From Silvimonas terrae (GTDB lineage Bacteria; Pseudomonadota; Gammaproteobacteria; Burkholderiales; Chitinibacteraceae), in assembly GCF_014202765.1 (NCBI RefSeq), contig NZ_JACHHN010000001.1, positions 1-64,000 on the forward strand: a DNA stretch of 64,000 nt. The letters are read 5' to 3'. The notes below the pieces were generated by a model. It saw only the letters and a program-made list of their open reading frames with translations, was not told the origin of the DNA and made no database searches. Made by a program: the position numbers and the translations under genes. Shown in pieces: positions 1-8,915 of the stretch. Numbering within the stretch: the stretch's first letter is position 1; every line of letters begins with the position of its first letter.

Positions 1-92
1 CCCACGCCTTCCCATCCCGAACAGGACCGTGAAACGACTTAGCGCCGATGATAGTGCGGATTACCCGTGTGAAAGTAGGACATTGCCAGACA
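1..92 (+). rRNA. rrf: 5S ribosomal RNA, 3' part (5' end outside window)
   Basis: The window opens inside a 5S rRNA. It shows the conserved loop CCCATCCCGAACAGG, the central stem region around GATGATAGTGCGG, and the terminal stem half ending GCCAGACA near position 92. The first 25-30 bases lie upstream of the window. A strong terminator follows at once, so this is the last gene of an rRNA operon. The exact 3' end is uncertain by a few bases because the partner strand of the closing stem is not visible. Confidence 0.93.
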
Positions 93-100
93 CCCATTAG

Positions 101-135
101 AACGCCCGTACAGACAACTGTACGGGCGTTTTGCT
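101..135 (+). terminator. rho-independent terminator of the rRNA operon
   Basis: A perfect 13-bp stem (AACGCCCGTACAG paired with CTGTACGGGCGTT) with a 4-base ACAA loop is followed by T-rich sequence. It lies 8 bases after the 5S end. Confidence 0.9.
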
Positions 136-231
136 TTGTGCGCTCCCGCAATGCAGTACGCCGGCATGTTAAACTCTTCCTCTTGTGCAAAATCTGGTCA
201 GCGCTGCTGACTGAGAGAATCGGGAGTGACG

Positions 232-1335
232 ATGTCTGGCAATTCTTTTGGTCTTCTTTTCAGTGTCAGTTCTTTTGGTGAATCCCACGGTCCGGCAATT
301 GGCTGTGTGGTTGACGGCTGCCCACCCGGGCTGGAATTGACCGAGGCCGATATCCAGGCTGAACTGGATCGCCGCAAGCCGGGCACTTCCCGCCATGTTA
401 CCCAGCGTAAAGAGCCTGATACCGTCGAAATTCTTTCCGGTGTGTTTGAAGGCAAAACGACGGGTACGCCGATTGCATTGTTGATCCGCAACCAGGATCA
501 ACGCAGCCAGGACTACGGCAAGATCGCCGAAACCTTCCGCCCTGGCCACGCTGACTACACCTACTGGCACAAATACGGTATCCGCGATTATCGTGGTGGC
601 GGTCGTTCTTCTGCGCGAGAAACGGCCGTGCGTGTGGCCGCAGGTGCTATTGCCAAAAAATGGTTGAAGGAAAAGTTTGGCATTCAGATTCGCGGCTACA
701 TGAGCCAGCTGGGCGAGATTGAAATCCCGTTTCAGAGTTGGGATCAGGTGGGTGAAAACGCCTTTTTTGCCCCTAATAACGAGATCGTGCCGCAACTGGA
801 AGCCTATATGGACCAGATTCGCAGCGAACGTGACTCGGTTGGTGCAAAGATCACCGTCGTTGCAGAAGGGGTGCCGGTAGGTCTGGGAGAGCCGGTCTAT
901 GACCGTCTGGATGCGGATATCGCCTATGCCATGATGGGTATCAATGCCGTCAAGGGTGTTGAAGTGGGTGCCGGTTTTGCCAGTGTCGCCCAACGCGGTT
1001 CTGAACATTGTGACGAACTGACGCCGGACGGCTTTGCCAGTAATCACGCCGGTGGTGTATTGGGCGGGATATCCACCGGTCAGGATATTGTCGTCAATAT
1101 GGCGGTCAAACCGACTTCCAGCATTGCCCAGGAACGCCGCTCCATCGACAAGGCCGGGAACCCGGTCATGATGGCGACCACAGGCCGGCATGACCCCTGT
1201 GTGGGTATTCGGGCAACCCCGATTGCGGAGGCCATGCTGGCTTTGGTATTGATTGATCACGCTTTGCGTCATCGCGCCCAGTGCGCAGACGTTAAAGTGG
1301 ATACGCCGCGTATTCCGGGAGCGATCGGCGGCTGA
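232..1335 (+). CDS. aroC: chorismate synthase
   Basis: Chorismate synthase (367 aa) converts 5-enolpyruvylshikimate-3-phosphate to chorismate using reduced FMN, the last step of the shikimate pathway, in the cytosol. The N-terminus [20 protein letters not shown] matches the AroC family signature, including the conserved SFGESHG. Later family motifs are visible: [25 protein letters not shown] and GRHDPC. A GTG two codons upstream (226) is in frame, but the ATG at 232 has GGGAG just upstream and gives the usual family N-terminus, so it was chosen. Length is normal. It is the first gene after the rRNA operon and its leader contains a small hairpin (GTCAGC/GCTGAC, around 198-212). Confidence 0.97.
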   Translation: MSGNSFGLLFSVSSFGESHGPAIGCVVDGCPPGLELTEADIQAELDRRKPGTSRHVTQRKEPDTVEILSGVFEGKTTGTPIALLIRNQDQRSQDYGKIAETFRPGHADYTYWHKYGIRDYRGGGRSSARETAVRVAAGAIAKKWLKEKFGIQIRGYMSQLGEIEIPFQSWDQVGENAFFAPNNEIVPQLEAYMDQIRSERDSVGAKITVVAEGVPVGLGEPVYDRLDADIAYAMMGINAVKGVEVGAGFASVAQRGSEHCDELTPDGFASNHAGGVLGGISTGQDIVVNMAVKPTSSIAQERRSIDKAGNPVMMATTGRHDPCVGIRATPIAEAMLALVLIDHALRHRAQCADVKVDTPRIPGAIGG

Positions 1336-1377
1336 TTTATTGGCGTATTCTGTTCCGGCTCGCTTGAGGCAAACTGC

Positions 1378-2025
1378 ATGAAACGGATTTTGTTGCTGTG
1401 TCTGGTGACAGGGTGGTTGGCAGGTTGTGCAACTCCGCCGCCGGAGTTCGTTGCCCAGGTGACGGTACGCCACACGCTGGCCAGTTCGGTGGCGGGCAAG
1501 CAGTTTGCCTTCACCCGGCAGGCTCCCCAGTCGCAAAGCCTGCTGGATCACACGGCAGAACAGCAGGTCGCGCAGGAGCTGGCCAACGCCGGTCTGGTGC
1601 AGGCAGACAACCCGCAACGGGCGGATTGGCTGGTGTCGCTGAACTACGGTGTGGATAACGGCCAGATTGTTGTGACCCAGGAGCCTGTCTGGGGGCCTGT
1701 GGGTTATGGTGTGTTTTATAACTGGTACAGCACGCCGACTGGCCGTGTCTATGTACCGGCTTATTACCCGCAGACCGGGGTGGTTGGTACGCAATCAATC
1801 CAGTCCACGGTCTACACCCGCTTCCTGACGGTCGATATCTCTGATCGCCAGTTACTGGAGCAAGGGCGCTTTGCCAAGCTCTACGAAGGCAAGGCGCTGA
1901 ATCGTTCGGATACTCAGGACATCGATACAGCCTTGCCCTGGTTGACGCGCGCGTTGTTCCAGAGCTTTCCGGGTTTTTCCGGTACCACCAGCACTGTGCG
2001 GTTGTTGCTGCCCGTACCGCACTGA
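1378..2025 (+). CDS. DUF4136-like lipoprotein
   Basis: A 215-residue predicted outer-membrane lipoprotein. The N-terminus MKRILLLCLVTGWLAGC is a lipoprotein signal peptide with lipobox LAGC and the lipidated cysteine at residue 17. The rest (hydrophilic, beta-rich, a Tyr/Trp/Pro-rich stretch near residues 102-133, and an A-L-x-x-F-P-G end) resembles the DUF4136 family seen in many betaproteobacteria. The function of that family is not established. It starts 42 bases after aroC and could be co-transcribed with it, though no functional link is evident. The family assignment is by recognition only. Confidence 0.8.
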   Translation: MKRILLLCLVTGWLAGCATPPPEFVAQVTVRHTLASSVAGKQFAFTRQAPQSQSLLDHTAEQQVAQELANAGLVQADNPQRADWLVSLNYGVDNGQIVVTQEPVWGPVGYGVFYNWYSTPTGRVYVPAYYPQTGVVGTQSIQSTVYTRFLTVDISDRQLLEQGRFAKLYEGKALNRSDTQDIDTALPWLTRALFQSFPGFSGTTSTVRLLLPVPH

Positions 2026-2124
2026 GGCGCTCACACATCAGATTGCGCCAGAGCGGCGCATTGGTTCCAGCAGGAAGAGGCGCTTTTCGCTACAATTGCG
2101 CGAACTTTTGCCGGACACCACTCT

Positions 2125-2961
2125 GTGACGCCTGATCAGTATTGCGAAGACAAAGCCGCGAAAAGCGGTTCCAGCTTTTATTACAGCTTCCGCTTCCTGC
2201 CGCTGGAAAAGCGCCGTGCCATTACTGCGCTCTATGCCTTCTGCCGCGAGGTGGATGATGTCGTTGATGAAACCCACGACGAAGGTGTCGCCCGGACTAC
2301 GCTGAGCTGGTGGCGGGCCGAGATCGACAACCTGTATGCCGGTAATCCACAGCATCCGGTAACTCGCGCCTTGTTGCCTGCGATCAAGAAATACGATCTG
2401 GCGCGTGAACTGTTTCTGGAAATCATCGACGGTATGGAGATGGATCTGGATGGCGCGCGTTATGCCTCATTCAAAGACCTGCAACTGTATTGCTATCGTG
2501 TGGCCTCGGTCGTTGGGCAAATGGCGGCGCAGATTTTTGGCTATACCGACCGCAAGACCCTCAAATACGCGCACGATCTGGGCCTGGCATTCCAGTTGAC
2601 CAATATCATCCGTGATGTGGGTGAAGATGCCCGTCGTGGCCGTATCTATCTACCGGTGGATGAGCTGCAGCGTTTCAATGTGCCCGCTGCGGACATTCTC
2701 AATTTCCGCGAGACCGAAGAATTCCGTGCGCTGATGGATTTCCAGATTGAGCGCGCGCAGCACTACTACCAGCAGGCCATTGCCGAGTTGCCGGCAGCGG
2801 ACCGCAAGACGCAGCGTACTGGTCTGGTGATGGCGGCCATCTACCGGGCCACGCTGGAAGAAATCAAGCGGGATGGCGTGACCAAAGTACTCAACCAGCG
2901 TCTGAGTCTGACACCGATACGCAAGCTGTGGCTGGCCTGGCGTACCTGGTGGTGGGGCTAA
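2125..2961 (+). CDS. hpnD: presqualene diphosphate synthase
   Basis: HpnD (278 aa) is a squalene/phytoene-synthase fold enzyme that joins two farnesyl diphosphates to presqualene diphosphate, the first step of the bacterial HpnC/D/E squalene route for hopanoids. Both Asp-rich motifs are present: DDVVDE at residues 44-49 and D164-x3-D168 in NIIRDVGED. The opening (YCEDKAAKSGSSFYYSF) and the Trp-rich C-terminal tail are typical of HpnD rather than HpnC. The start is a GTG at 2125; TACAAT at about 2091 could be a -10 element. It is followed at once by hpnE. hpnC and the squalene-hopene cyclase gene are not in the window. Confidence 0.92.
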   Translation: MTPDQYCEDKAAKSGSSFYYSFRFLPLEKRRAITALYAFCREVDDVVDETHDEGVARTTLSWWRAEIDNLYAGNPQHPVTRALLPAIKKYDLARELFLEIIDGMEMDLDGARYASFKDLQLYCYRVASVVGQMAAQIFGYTDRKTLKYAHDLGLAFQLTNIIRDVGEDARRGRIYLPVDELQRFNVPAADILNFRETEEFRALMDFQIERAQHYYQQAIAELPAADRKTQRTGLVMAAIYRATLEEIKRDGVTKVLNQRLSLTPIRKLWLAWRTWWWG

Positions 2962-2973
2962 ACCTCTTTGGCC

Positions 2974-4269
2974 ATGAATGCGCGTTCGGTTGCGGTGATT
3001 GGGGGGGGCTATGCCGGTATGGCTGCCGCCGTTGCACTGGCGCGGCAGGGCGTCCGCGTTTGTGTATATGAAGCCGGCCCGGTACTCGGTGGGCGGGCGC
3101 GGCGTATTGCCATTGATGGACGGCGCCTCGACAACGGTCAGCATCTGCTGATTGGGGCGTACACCACACTCCTTGGCTTGATGCAGGAAGTGGGTGTCGA
3201 GCTCAAGGACGCTTTCTTGCGTACCCCCCTGAACCTGAATGTTCAGCCTGATTTTCATTTGCGCTGCCCGTTTCTACCCGCGCCGTTGCATCTGCTGGGG
3301 GGGCTGCTAACGGCCAGGGGCTTGTCCTGGTCGGCGCGGCTGGCGTTGATTCGCTTGATGTTGATTAGCCAGCTAGCGGGTTGGCGGCTTCAAGTCGATC
3401 TGACCGTGGCGCAATGGCTGGCACAACACCGGCAGCCGGGCGATCTGGTCGCGCGTTTCTGGCAACCGTTGACCGTGGCTGCGCTCAATACCCCCATCGA
3501 AACTGCATCCGCTCAGATTTTGCTGAACGTATTGCGAGACTCGCTGGGCGGGGGCAGGGCGGCTTCTGATTTGTTATTTCCCAAAATTGATTTTTCTGCT
3601 TTGTTTCCGGAGCCCGCAGGCGAGTTCGTCACGGCGCGCGGCGGCCGTATCGAGACCGGTGTTTCTGTCACGCGATTGCGGCAAGATCAGGGCCAATGGT
3701 TGATTAATGATCTGGCTGCGCGTTTTGACGGCGTCATCGTGGCATTGCCGCCGCACCGGTTGGACATGTTGCAGGATGACACCGGCAAACCGGTTCTGGC
3801 GGATGTGGTGCAGCAAATCCAGTCCTGGGAATTCCAGCCGATTGTGACGCTCTATTATCAATATCCCGCAGAAATCGGCTTGCCCCAGCCCATGCTGGGG
3901 TGCTCTGGTGGATTATGCCAGTGGGTTTTTGATCGGGGACAAACCCACGCTGAGGCTGGGTTGATTGCAGTGGTGCTCTCCGCCAAAGGCGTGCACAGTA
4001 GCTGGCCCCAGGCGGAGCTGGCTGCGCGGGTGGCGCAAGAGCTGAGCGCCACGTTCGGTTGGGGTGAGCCGATCTCGCATCGGGTGATTAACGAGAAGCG
4101 GGCCACATTTGCCTGCACGCCAGATATGGTGCGGCCGCAGAATGCCACCGCATTTGAAACGCTCTGGCTGGCGGGCGACTATACCGCGCTGGATTATCCG
4201 GCCACGCTGGAAGGCGCGGTCAGAAGTGGCCAGCAAGCGGCCGATGCACTGCTGAAGGCACTGAACTGA
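2974..4269 (+). CDS. hpnE: hydroxysqualene dehydroxylase
   Basis: HpnE (431 aa) is an FAD-dependent amine-oxidase-like protein that reduces hydroxysqualene to squalene in the HpnCDE pathway. The dinucleotide-binding motif GGGYAGMAAA is at residues 10-19, followed by the acidic YEAGPVLGGRA. The C-terminal FAD-contact region is LWLAGDYTALDYPATLEGAVRSG (shown in part: AGDYTALDYPATLEGA). The ATG at 2974 was chosen over an in-frame TTG at 2968 because it places the FAD motif at the usual distance. It starts 13 bases after hpnD, so the two form an operon. Confidence 0.92.
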   Translation: MNARSVAVIGGGYAGMAAAVALARQGVRVCVYEAGPVLGGRARRIAIDGRRLDNGQHLLIGAYTTLLGLMQEVGVELKDAFLRTPLNLNVQPDFHLRCPFLPAPLHLLGGLLTARGLSWSARLALIRLMLISQLAGWRLQVDLTVAQWLAQHRQPGDLVARFWQPLTVAALNTPIETASAQILLNVLRDSLGGGRAASDLLFPKIDFSALFPEPAGEFVTARGGRIETGVSVTRLRQDQGQWLINDLAARFDGVIVALPPHRLDMLQDDTGKPVLADVVQQIQSWEFQPIVTLYYQYPAEIGLPQPMLGCSGGLCQWVFDRGQTHAEAGLIAVVLSAKGVHSSWPQAELAARVAQELSATFGWGEPISHRVINEKRATFACTPDMVRPQNATAFETLWLAGDYTALDYPATLEGAVRSGQQAADALLKALN

Positions 4270-4282
4270 AAGGAACGGCAAT

Positions 4283-5041
4283 ATGGACTGGAAAACCACG
4301 CAACCAGCTGCAGATGCGTTCAAAGACCGGGTCATTCTGGTCACCGGTGCCGGGCAAGGCATTGGCCAGGCCGCGGCTCTGGCGCTGGCTGGCGCAGGCG
4401 CCACGGTAGTGCTGATGGGGCGCAATGAGAAAAAACTGGCCAAAGTGTATGACGCCATTGAAGCCGCCGGTGGGCCACGCCCGGCGGCCGTACCCATGGA
4501 TCTGGCCAAGGCAGGGGAAACCGAACTGGCGCAACTGGGTATGGTGTTGAGCAAAGAGTTTGGCCGGCTGGATGGCATTTTGCATGCAGCCAACGGCTTT
4601 GCGCACCTCTCCCCACTGGCGAACCAGAAGCTGGATGAATGGATGGAGCAATTTCGGGTGAATGTGGCCGCACCCTTTGCCATGACCCGTGCCTTGATGC
4701 CCTTGCTTGCCGAGTCGCCAGACGCAGCGGTGCTGGTATTGGGCGAACATCATGGCCTGGAGCCCAAGGCCTTTTGGGGCGGTTATGCGGTCTCCAAAGC
4801 GGCCCAGCATACGTGGGTGACGATTGCTGCGGACGAATGGGACAAACAAGAAAACCTGCGGATCAATCTGCTGGTGCCGGGGCCCATCCACTCGCCGTTC
4901 CGCACCAAAACACATCCTGCAGAAGCCTGGTCTACCTTGCCGCAGATTGCCGATATCGTGCCGGCGATTCTGTATTGGTTGGGCCCGCAAAGCCGTGGCC
5001 GCAGTGGCCAGGTACTACGTTTTGATGCGAGTGAAACCTGA
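4283..5041 (+). CDS. YciK-like short-chain dehydrogenase/reductase
   Basis: A 252-aa Rossmann-fold SDR protein. The cofactor motif TGAGQGIG is near residues 20-27, the NNAG-equivalent is AANG, and the active-site YAVSK is present. The overall layout resembles E. coli YciK. The usual catalytic Ser lies 13 residues before the Tyr; here that position is Glu, in LGEHHG, so catalysis by the standard Ser-Tyr-Lys triad is not supported. It follows hpnE by 13 bases and is probably co-transcribed. The substrate is unknown. It may act in an unrelated pathway or be a non-canonical reductase. Confidence 0.85.
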   Translation: MDWKTTQPAADAFKDRVILVTGAGQGIGQAAALALAGAGATVVLMGRNEKKLAKVYDAIEAAGGPRPAAVPMDLAKAGETELAQLGMVLSKEFGRLDGILHAANGFAHLSPLANQKLDEWMEQFRVNVAAPFAMTRALMPLLAESPDAAVLVLGEHHGLEPKAFWGGYAVSKAAQHTWVTIAADEWDKQENLRINLLVPGPIHSPFRTKTHPAEAWSTLPQIADIVPAILYWLGPQSRGRSGQVLRFDASET

Positions 5042-5088
5042 TCGCGGGGATATCGCGGCCAGTGCGCCAAGTGTAAATATTTACAGTG

Positions 5089-5116
5089 TTGCCTTGGTGC
5101 AACAATCTGCTAGTAT
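5089..5116 (+). promoter_or_regulatory. candidate sigma70 promoter for a small RNA
   Basis: TTGCCT (5089-5094) and TAGTAT (5111-5116) are separated by 16 bases, which would start transcription near 5122. The 12-bp palindrome GTAAATATTTAC lies just upstream at 5073-5084 and could be an operator. There is no experimental support. Confidence 0.45.
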
Positions 5117-5121
5117 TACTT

Positions 5122-5246
5122 CCAGACTACTTGACATTCATTGCCAAGGCAGTGCCGGCTGCTCCAGCCGGTTGGGGTGAGCACCCCACATAGCGTCTCC
5201 TTCTTATTTGGCTGATCGGCCCCGTTACTCACGGGGCTTTTTTTTG
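5122..5246 (+). ncRNA. candidate small RNA with terminal intrinsic terminator
   Basis: About 125 bases without a credible reading frame, placed between a possible promoter and a strong terminator. Two stable hairpins are visible: CCGGCT-loop-AGCCGG (5155-5171) and GGGGT-GAGC-ACCCC (5174-5187). A single-stranded pyrimidine tract TCTCCTTCTT (5196-5205) follows; it is complementary to a Shine-Dalgarno sequence. The end is the terminator at 5219-5246 with an uninterrupted U tract, the layout expected of an Hfq-dependent trans-acting sRNA. It may instead be the 3' UTR of the SDR gene. It matches no RNA family I can name. Confidence 0.5.
5219..5246 (+). terminator. rho-independent terminator
   Basis: The stem GCCCCGT/ACGGGGC with a TACTC loop (5219-5237) is followed by a T tract to 5246. 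It ends the SDR gene transcript and/or the candidate small RNA. Confidence 0.88.
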
Positions 5247-5331
5247 TCTGTCGCCCGCTTTTTGATCGCTACCGTTCTCCGTCCGCCTGCACACACTGGT
5301 AAAATCATGCGTTAACCCACGCGCAGATCTC

Positions 5332-7299
5332 ATGGACCTGGAACACCTTTTTTCCACCGAAGGCCCGTTTGCCAAAGCTTTTCCTGGCTACAAGCTACGT
5401 CAGGCGCAGCTGGAAATGGCACAGGCAGTCAAAGCGGCTATCGATGAAAAAGGCCAACTGATCGCCGAGGCCGGTACCGGCACCGGCAAGACCTTTGCAT
5501 ATCTGGTGCCGGCTATTCTGGGTGGTGGCAAAGTCATCGTCTCGACCGGAACCAAAACGCTGCAAGATCAGTTGTTCCAGCGAGATATCCCGCTGGTGCG
5601 TGACGTGTTGCGCGTGCCGGTGACCGTGGCCCTGCTCAAGGGGCGCGCCAACTATGTTTGCCATTACCACCTTGAGCGCGCCCGCCACGAAGGGCGTTTT
5701 CTGCGCAAGGAAGACATTGCCGACCTGCACAAGGTCGAGCGCTACGCCAAGATCACGCAATCGGGTGACAAGGCCGGTTGCACCGGTGTGCCGGAAGATG
5801 CCCCCATCTGGCCTCATGTGACGTCCACGCGGGATAACTGTCTGGGTAGCGACTGCCCCAATTACAAAGACTGTTTTGTGCTCAAGGCCCGCAAAGAAGC
5901 GCAAGAGGCCGATGTGGTCGTGGTGAACCACCACCTGTTTTTTGCCGATGTCTGGCTGCGTGATGAAGGCGCGGGCGAACTGCTGCCGGCCTGTAACACC
6001 GTGATTTTCGATGAAGCCCACCAGTTGCCGGACGTCGCCAGTCTGTTCTTTGGCGAGACCGTCACCAGCGGTCAGTTGATCGAGATTGCCCGCGATGCGC
6101 GCAGCGAAGGTCTGGTGATTGCCAAAGACTTCGTCAAACTGCCGCAGGCCGCCGAGGCGCTGGAAAAATCCGTGCGGGACTTCCGGCTGGTATTCAAGCC
6201 CGAACCGGCGCGGTTTCCGCTCCATCAGGTGAGTGAGTTGCCCGGCTTTGCCGAGGCACTCGCCGACATGCTGACCTGCCTGACCACCTTGCAAAGCCTG
6301 TTAGCCGCACAAGCCGAGCGGGCCGAATCGCTGGAAAACGCAGCCCGGCGCGCGCACGAATTGCGCGAGACGCTGGAAAACTGGCAAAAGGGAGATGACG
6401 AAGAGGCAGTCCACTGGATCGACATCCTCTCTCATGGCTTCATGTTGCACGCCACGCCGCTGAACATTGCCCGGGTGTTCCAGAAGCAACTCAAGAGCAA
6501 TCCACGCGCCTGGATTTTTGCTTCGGCCACGTTGGCGGTCAACGGCAAGTTCACCCACTACCAGCACGAACTGGGCTTGTGGGATGCGCAAACCGGCACC
6601 TGGGATAGTCCGTTCGATTACAAAAAGCAGGCGGTGCTGTACGTGCCGCCCAATATGCCAGATGCCAACTCGCCCGGGTTTACCAGCAAGGTGGTCGATC
6701 AAGCCTGGCCCTTGCTCAAGCTCACACACGGCCACGCTTTCTTGTTGTTTACTTCGCTGCGTGCCATGCGCGAAGCGCATGAACTGGTGGCGCAGCGGCT
6801 AAAAGATGAAAAGCTGGAATGGCCGCTGCTCTTGCAAGGGCAGGGCTCGCGGACCGAATTGCTGGATCAGTTCCGCCGCTCGCCCAACGCGATTCTGGTT
6901 GCCAGTCAGACCTTCTGGGAAGGGATTGACGTCAAGGGTGAGCAGTTGTCGCTGGTGGTGATCGACAAGCTGCCGTTCTCGCCACCGGATGACCCGGTAC
7001 TGGCCGCCCGTATTGAGCAAATGAACAAGGAAGGGCGCAGCGCCTTTGTGGAGTACCAGATACCGCATGCGGCCATTGCCCTCAAACAAGGGGCTGGGCG
7101 TCTGATCCGTGACGAAACCGACACCGGTATTCTGATGATCTGCGACACGCGGTTAGTCGATAAACCGTATGGCAAACTGTTGTGGAAAAGCTTGCCGCCG
7201 ATGTACCGTACGCGCGAACCCGATACCGTAAAACGATTCTTTGAAGCCAAACGCAACCATGCCCCGCAGCAAGACCAGTCGCCAGAACAAACCAGCTAA
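5332..7299 (+). CDS. DinG/YoaA-family ATP-dependent DNA helicase
   Basis: A 655-aa XPD-like superfamily 2 helicase that unwinds DNA 5' to 3' and is linked to DNA repair and removal of replication blocks. Walker A is GTGTGKT (48-54) and the Walker B box is DEAH (227-230). Four cysteines that can hold a 4Fe-4S cluster are at C110, C170, C175 and C181. C-terminal helicase motifs include SQTFWEGIDVKGE and GAGRLIRDETDTG. The length and N-terminus fit YoaA better than the longer DinG. The gene overlaps the following mltG by 41 bases. Confidence 0.93.
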   Translation: MDLEHLFSTEGPFAKAFPGYKLRQAQLEMAQAVKAAIDEKGQLIAEAGTGTGKTFAYLVPAILGGGKVIVSTGTKTLQDQLFQRDIPLVRDVLRVPVTVALLKGRANYVCHYHLERARHEGRFLRKEDIADLHKVERYAKITQSGDKAGCTGVPEDAPIWPHVTSTRDNCLGSDCPNYKDCFVLKARKEAQEADVVVVNHHLFFADVWLRDEGAGELLPACNTVIFDEAHQLPDVASLFFGETVTSGQLIEIARDARSEGLVIAKDFVKLPQAAEALEKSVRDFRLVFKPEPARFPLHQVSELPGFAEALADMLTCLTTLQSLLAAQAERAESLENAARRAHELRETLENWQKGDDEEAVHWIDILSHGFMLHATPLNIARVFQKQLKSNPRAWIFASATLAVNGKFTHYQHELGLWDAQTGTWDSPFDYKKQAVLYVPPNMPDANSPGFTSKVVDQAWPLLKLTHGHAFLLFTSLRAMREAHELVAQRLKDEKLEWPLLLQGQGSRTELLDQFRRSPNAILVASQTFWEGIDVKGEQLSLVVIDKLPFSPPDDPVLAARIEQMNKEGRSAFVEYQIPHAAIALKQGAGRLIRDETDTGILMICDTRLVDKPYGKLLWKSLPPMYRTREPDTVKRFFEAKRNHAPQQDQSPEQTS

Positions 7300-8335
7300 T
7301 ACCGCGTCGCCCTCTGGCCGTTTTACCGGCTTGCTGTTGCTGACCTTGCTGATCATCCTCATTCTGGGCGGCATTGGCGCCTATAACGCCATTGTCGTGC
7401 CCCAACAGCAAACTACGCCGCTTGATTTTGAGCTGGAGCCTGGCAGCACGCGCAAGGTCGCTGAACAGCTAGAGGCGCAAGGCGTGATCCAGTCGCCGCT
7501 GACCTTTCGCATTCTGGCGCGCTTGACCGGCGCCGAGCGCAAGCTCAAAGCCGGCAGCTACACGCTCAGTACGCCAACCAGCTTGATCGACCTGATCCGT
7601 AAATTGACGGATGGCGATACCGCCATGATCTCGTTCACGCTGATTGAAGGGGCAAACTGGCGCAGCTTGCGTACGGCGCTCAACAACAGCCCGGATTTGC
7701 GGCACGACACACAAGCCATGACCGACGCGCAATTGCTGGCGACGCTTAAAATTGATGCTTCCAGTCCGGAAGGGCAGTTCTTTCCGGACACCTATCACAT
7801 TGATCGTGGCAGCACAGACCTCAAGTTGTTGGTACGGGCGCACGAACGCATGCAAAAGAAGCTGGATGCTGCCTGGAATAAACGCGCGCCTGATCTGTTG
7901 CTCAAGACCCCATATGACGTGCTGATCATGGCGTCACTGGTGGAGAAAGAAACTGGCCATGCGCCAGACCGGCCGCTGGTCGCCGGGGTATTTCTCAATC
8001 GCCTTAAAACCGGCATGCGCCTGCAGACCGATCCCAGCGTGATCTACGGGATGGGTGAGAGTTATACCGGTGCATTGCACAAGGTTGATCTGGAAACCGA
8101 TACGCCCTGGAACACCTACACCCGGGCCGGTTTGCCGCCCACGCCCATTGCCAATCCGGGCGAAGCGTCTTTGCTGGCCGCGGTGCAACCGGCCAATACG
8201 CGGGCGCTGTACTTTGTCTCCCGGGGGGATGGCAGTTCGCAGTTTTCCGAGAGTCTGGCCGATCATAATGCGGCGGTTCGCAAGTACATTCTGGCGCCGA
8301 CCGGCAAGCCGGCGGCGGCGTCGGCAGCACAGTAA
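7259..8335 (+). CDS. mltG: endolytic murein transglycosylase
   Basis: MltG (358 aa) cleaves nascent peptidoglycan strands and is thought to set glycan length as a terminase. A single N-terminal membrane helix (residues about 23-46) anchors a periplasmic YceG domain. The family motif ASLVEKETG contains the catalytic Glu (E229), preceded by EGQFFPDTY and followed by QTDPSVIYG. The ATG at 7259 was preferred to an upstream in-frame TTG at 7241; both lie inside the helicase gene, so translation is probably coupled. The common neighbours tmk and holB are absent. Confidence 0.93.
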   Translation: MPRSKTSRQNKPANTASPSGRFTGLLLLTLLIILILGGIGAYNAIVVPQQQTTPLDFELEPGSTRKVAEQLEAQGVIQSPLTFRILARLTGAERKLKAGSYTLSTPTSLIDLIRKLTDGDTAMISFTLIEGANWRSLRTALNNSPDLRHDTQAMTDAQLLATLKIDASSPEGQFFPDTYHIDRGSTDLKLLVRAHERMQKKLDAAWNKRAPDLLLKTPYDVLIMASLVEKETGHAPDRPLVAGVFLNRLKTGMRLQTDPSVIYGMGESYTGALHKVDLETDTPWNTYTRAGLPPTPIANPGEASLLAAVQPANTRALYFVSRGDGSSQFSESLADHNAAVRKYILAPTGKPAAASAAQ

Positions 8336-8361
8336 ACCAGTCGCGTTACCGCACACAACAC

Positions 8362-8397
8362 AACGCCGCAGCCATTCTGGCAGCGGCGTTGTTGTTT
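8362..8397 (+). terminator. probable terminator after mltG
   Basis: The stem AACGCCGC (8362-8369) pairs with GCGGCGTT (8383-8390) around a 13-base loop, followed by GTTGTTTT. The U tract is interrupted, so it is a moderate terminator. Confidence 0.65.
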
Positions 8398-8664
8398 TCA
8401 GACAATTTCGTAGTTCATATTTTAAAACTACCAAAAATCGCTTGCCTTTTCATGTCGGCCAGGCAAAAATCTCGGTCATGTTTTGCGTTGCAACAACTCG
8501 CTATTTATTGATTCTTTGGGCGCACTGATACTGGAAAACCCGTATCGAAGTGTTTAAGAGTGGCGGTAATGCTGGCTTCGTGGTCCTGCCCGATCATGAA
8601 AAATCAGCGTAGATATTGCCTGAATCAAGTAAAACAGTGATAAGCTTGCAGCATTCAATAGATC

Positions 8665-8693
8665 TCGATCGCAAACAAACGATCGATTTTTTT
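8665..8693 (+). terminator. rho-independent terminator of an unknown transcript
   Basis: The perfect stem TCGATCG/CGATCGA with loop CAAACAAA is followed by seven T residues (8687-8693). No annotated gene lies between the mltG terminator and this one. Confidence 0.75.
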
Positions 8694-8881
8694 CGGTTCT
8701 GATGTGTAGCTGTTTATTTCTGGCTACAGATCGCATGGTCTGGTTTCTGATCAAAAATCGGTAGCCAAACCTGTTTGAATCCGGGTGAGAAGGTAGTTGG
8801 ACTACCGGTTTGCCTTGATGACGTTTTGACTGTTTCCTGTCCTACCGGTTCTGGCTTGGCACGGCCGAATCGGGAATTCAG

Positions 8882-8915
8882 AGCCACAACCTGTAGCAGG
8901 TTGTGGCTTTTTTTT
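8882..8915 (+). terminator. strong rho-independent terminator of an unknown transcript
   Basis: A perfect 12-bp stem AGCCACAACCTG/CAGGTTGTGGCT with a 3-base loop (8882-8908) runs into a T tract. The T tract is only on the plus strand, so it does not serve the convergent permease gene. Confidence 0.85.

Noticed and set aside
226-231. GTG start for aroC at 226
   Set aside because: It adds two residues not seen in the family and overlaps the ribosome-binding region used by the ATG at 232.
169-1794. A 541-codon minus-strand frame across aroC
   Set aside because: aroC on the plus strand carries all chorismate synthase motifs; the antisense frame crosses aroC and the lipoprotein gene and has no recognisable domain.
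5131-5136. TTGACA as a consensus -35 element
   Set aside because: The sequence 17 bases downstream (around 5154-5159) is GC-rich hairpin with no -10 element; the TTGCCT/TAGTAT pair upstream is better.
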